20,496 nucleotides of DNA from Saccoglossus kowalevskii (taxonomy: Eukaryota; Hemichordata; Enteropneusta; Harrimaniidae), in assembly GCF_000003605.2 (NCBI RefSeq), contig NW_003145285.1:336191-356686 (forward strand), read 5' to 3'. Below, piece by piece: positions 19,178 to 20,496 of this stretch; within the stretch, counting starts at the first letter, position 1, and each line of letters begins with the position of its first letter. Position numbers and translations under genes: made by a program. The notes below the pieces were generated by a model. It had not been told where the DNA came from and ran no database searches. It was given only the letters and a program-made list of their open reading frames with translations.

Positions 19178-20496
19178 CACAGACTATCCGATGGTTTTCT
19201 ATTATATAACCCCTTACTCCGTGAAGGAAATGATGAGGATGGCTATACAAATAAAGACGTCTGAAGAATGTATTCGCTGTCACGTTTCAATTTTTCAGTA
19301 TGACAAAGCTCTGAATAGAACCTTTTGTGTTTTATGTAAATGATAACGCTCCACTTCCGTCAATGACACGAGGTAGTTTCTGCATTTATTCATCTTTTTG
19401 CGTCGGTTTGTCGTGATATAATTCGTTAGTGGCAACCCAACGGCCAGCATCTTGTAACTGACACTCAGCCCTTCGTCTTCGCCTTTTATAAAATGCTAAT
19501 CTTAGGTGAGGATATTACTCTGAGATAACGTGACGAACCATACTTAAAATAAGTCTTATTTATGAAATGATGGTTCCGTGAACGTTAACGCATATCTGTG
19601 ATCTATTTCACTAGTAGATGGTCGTCACGACGCCGTTCGCTCGATATGTGCTCTATAATACATATAGTTACATACGTGCTACTAGTTTTCAAATGATCTG
19701 TCCGTGTCAATGGAGAAATATAGGCCGAAAACTAAAATTACCATAACTGTACAAACCCACATTCTGAAGTTCACCTGACGCAATCCACCCCCACTCAAAC
19801 ATGACAGGTCTTCGGAATTCAATAATTTGCACAGACTGAAATTTCTTGATGATAAGATGCTTCATTGTGGCAATTGGGTATTTATTGTCCTGTGCACTCC
19901 CTCCACAAGTATTCTTCACTACGTATTATGATCCTTTCCATTTGTTTTTCGAACGATTTATTTCTCCATTTTCTTGTATTCCATATTTTTGTTTTCCACC
20001 TTTAAGTTGTACGTGCTAAACTCCCGTTTTGCATATAATGTAACCATCAAATGTGTTTGTTAAGGACTTGAATGAACTGAAGAATATTATTAAAGTATTT
20101 AACATTTTGTATTATTTCAGAACGTCATTAAAATGATGTGTAAACACCATACCATCACTGCCTTTAACATCCATACCAGTTTTGGAATTAATCATTGAGT
20201 CAGATAATCCATAGTACAAGTCATTCGCATATCAGTAGTGAAGACTTAAAAAGCTTAACAATATCCGTTCTCATATAGTATGTGTAGACTATAAAAAGTA
20301 GTGTTATTTTTGTGTATTGTGTTCGATGCATTTGAATAGTTACAGAAGCGCTATGAAAACAAATGGCGCCCTATATCAGTCGTTAGTGGCGTACTTTTCA
20401 TTAACTGCCATTTCCGGTGAAAGTGGATCACTGTTGTATGCATCCGCCAACAGATTTTGTATCATTCAACTATAAGTTAATTGGTACATTGGTATT

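Larger units (their letters stand above)
14746..20496. other. Long non-coding stretch with no recognisable gene
   Basis: Open frames here (for example 14688-14939 and 14936-15166 on plus, 18173-18493 and 18706-18954 on minus) are short, match no family I know, and lack paired splice signals with matching phase. Some overlap in different frames. The stretch holds a few motif clusters and hairpins listed separately, short A or T runs near 18140, 18600 and 18860, and otherwise unique AT-rich sequence. Confidence 0.55.

Overview
The window looks like nuclear DNA from an invertebrate animal. It is AT-rich, mostly non-coding, and carries GT-AG spliced exons, a large minisatellite, a mariner-family transposon and an LTR retroelement. 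There are no prokaryotic-style gene arrays, rRNAs or tRNAs. The species cannot be named; a marine invertebrate is plausible, but that is inference.

Layout. 1-2130 is a 38-bp tandem repeat cut by the left edge. Its left part carries 380-bp and 456-bp block duplications, its middle is degenerate, and its right part is a homogenised 76-bp dimer array. 2131-3489 has no gene I can support, only a 12-bp E-box palindrome. 3490-3649 and 8092-8660 are two coding exons of one plus-strand gene, joined by a phase-1 intron of about 4.4 kb. They encode a small single-pass membrane protein with a PPxY motif, a tyrosine sorting-type motif and a long polar, acidic tail. The intron holds three copies of an interspersed repeat, two of them facing each other as a ~335-bp inverted repeat, plus a 157-bp TTAA-flanked MITE.

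8661-11181 is the 3' flank of the gene and empty sequence. 11182-14745 is a nested transposon: a broken minus-strand mariner transposase split by a 2.8-kb LTR retroelement with 645/646-bp LTRs and a matching CTTG target-site duplication. The LTR element has only about 1.5 kb of interior and no visible pol, so it is non-autonomous. 14746-20496 shows no convincing gene, only scattered promoter-like motifs and short hairpins.

The only plausible working host gene is the two-exon membrane protein. The rest is repeat biology. The most interesting structures are the layered minisatellite, the intronic inverted repeat that would fold into long double-stranded RNA when the gene is transcribed, and the datable nested insertion.
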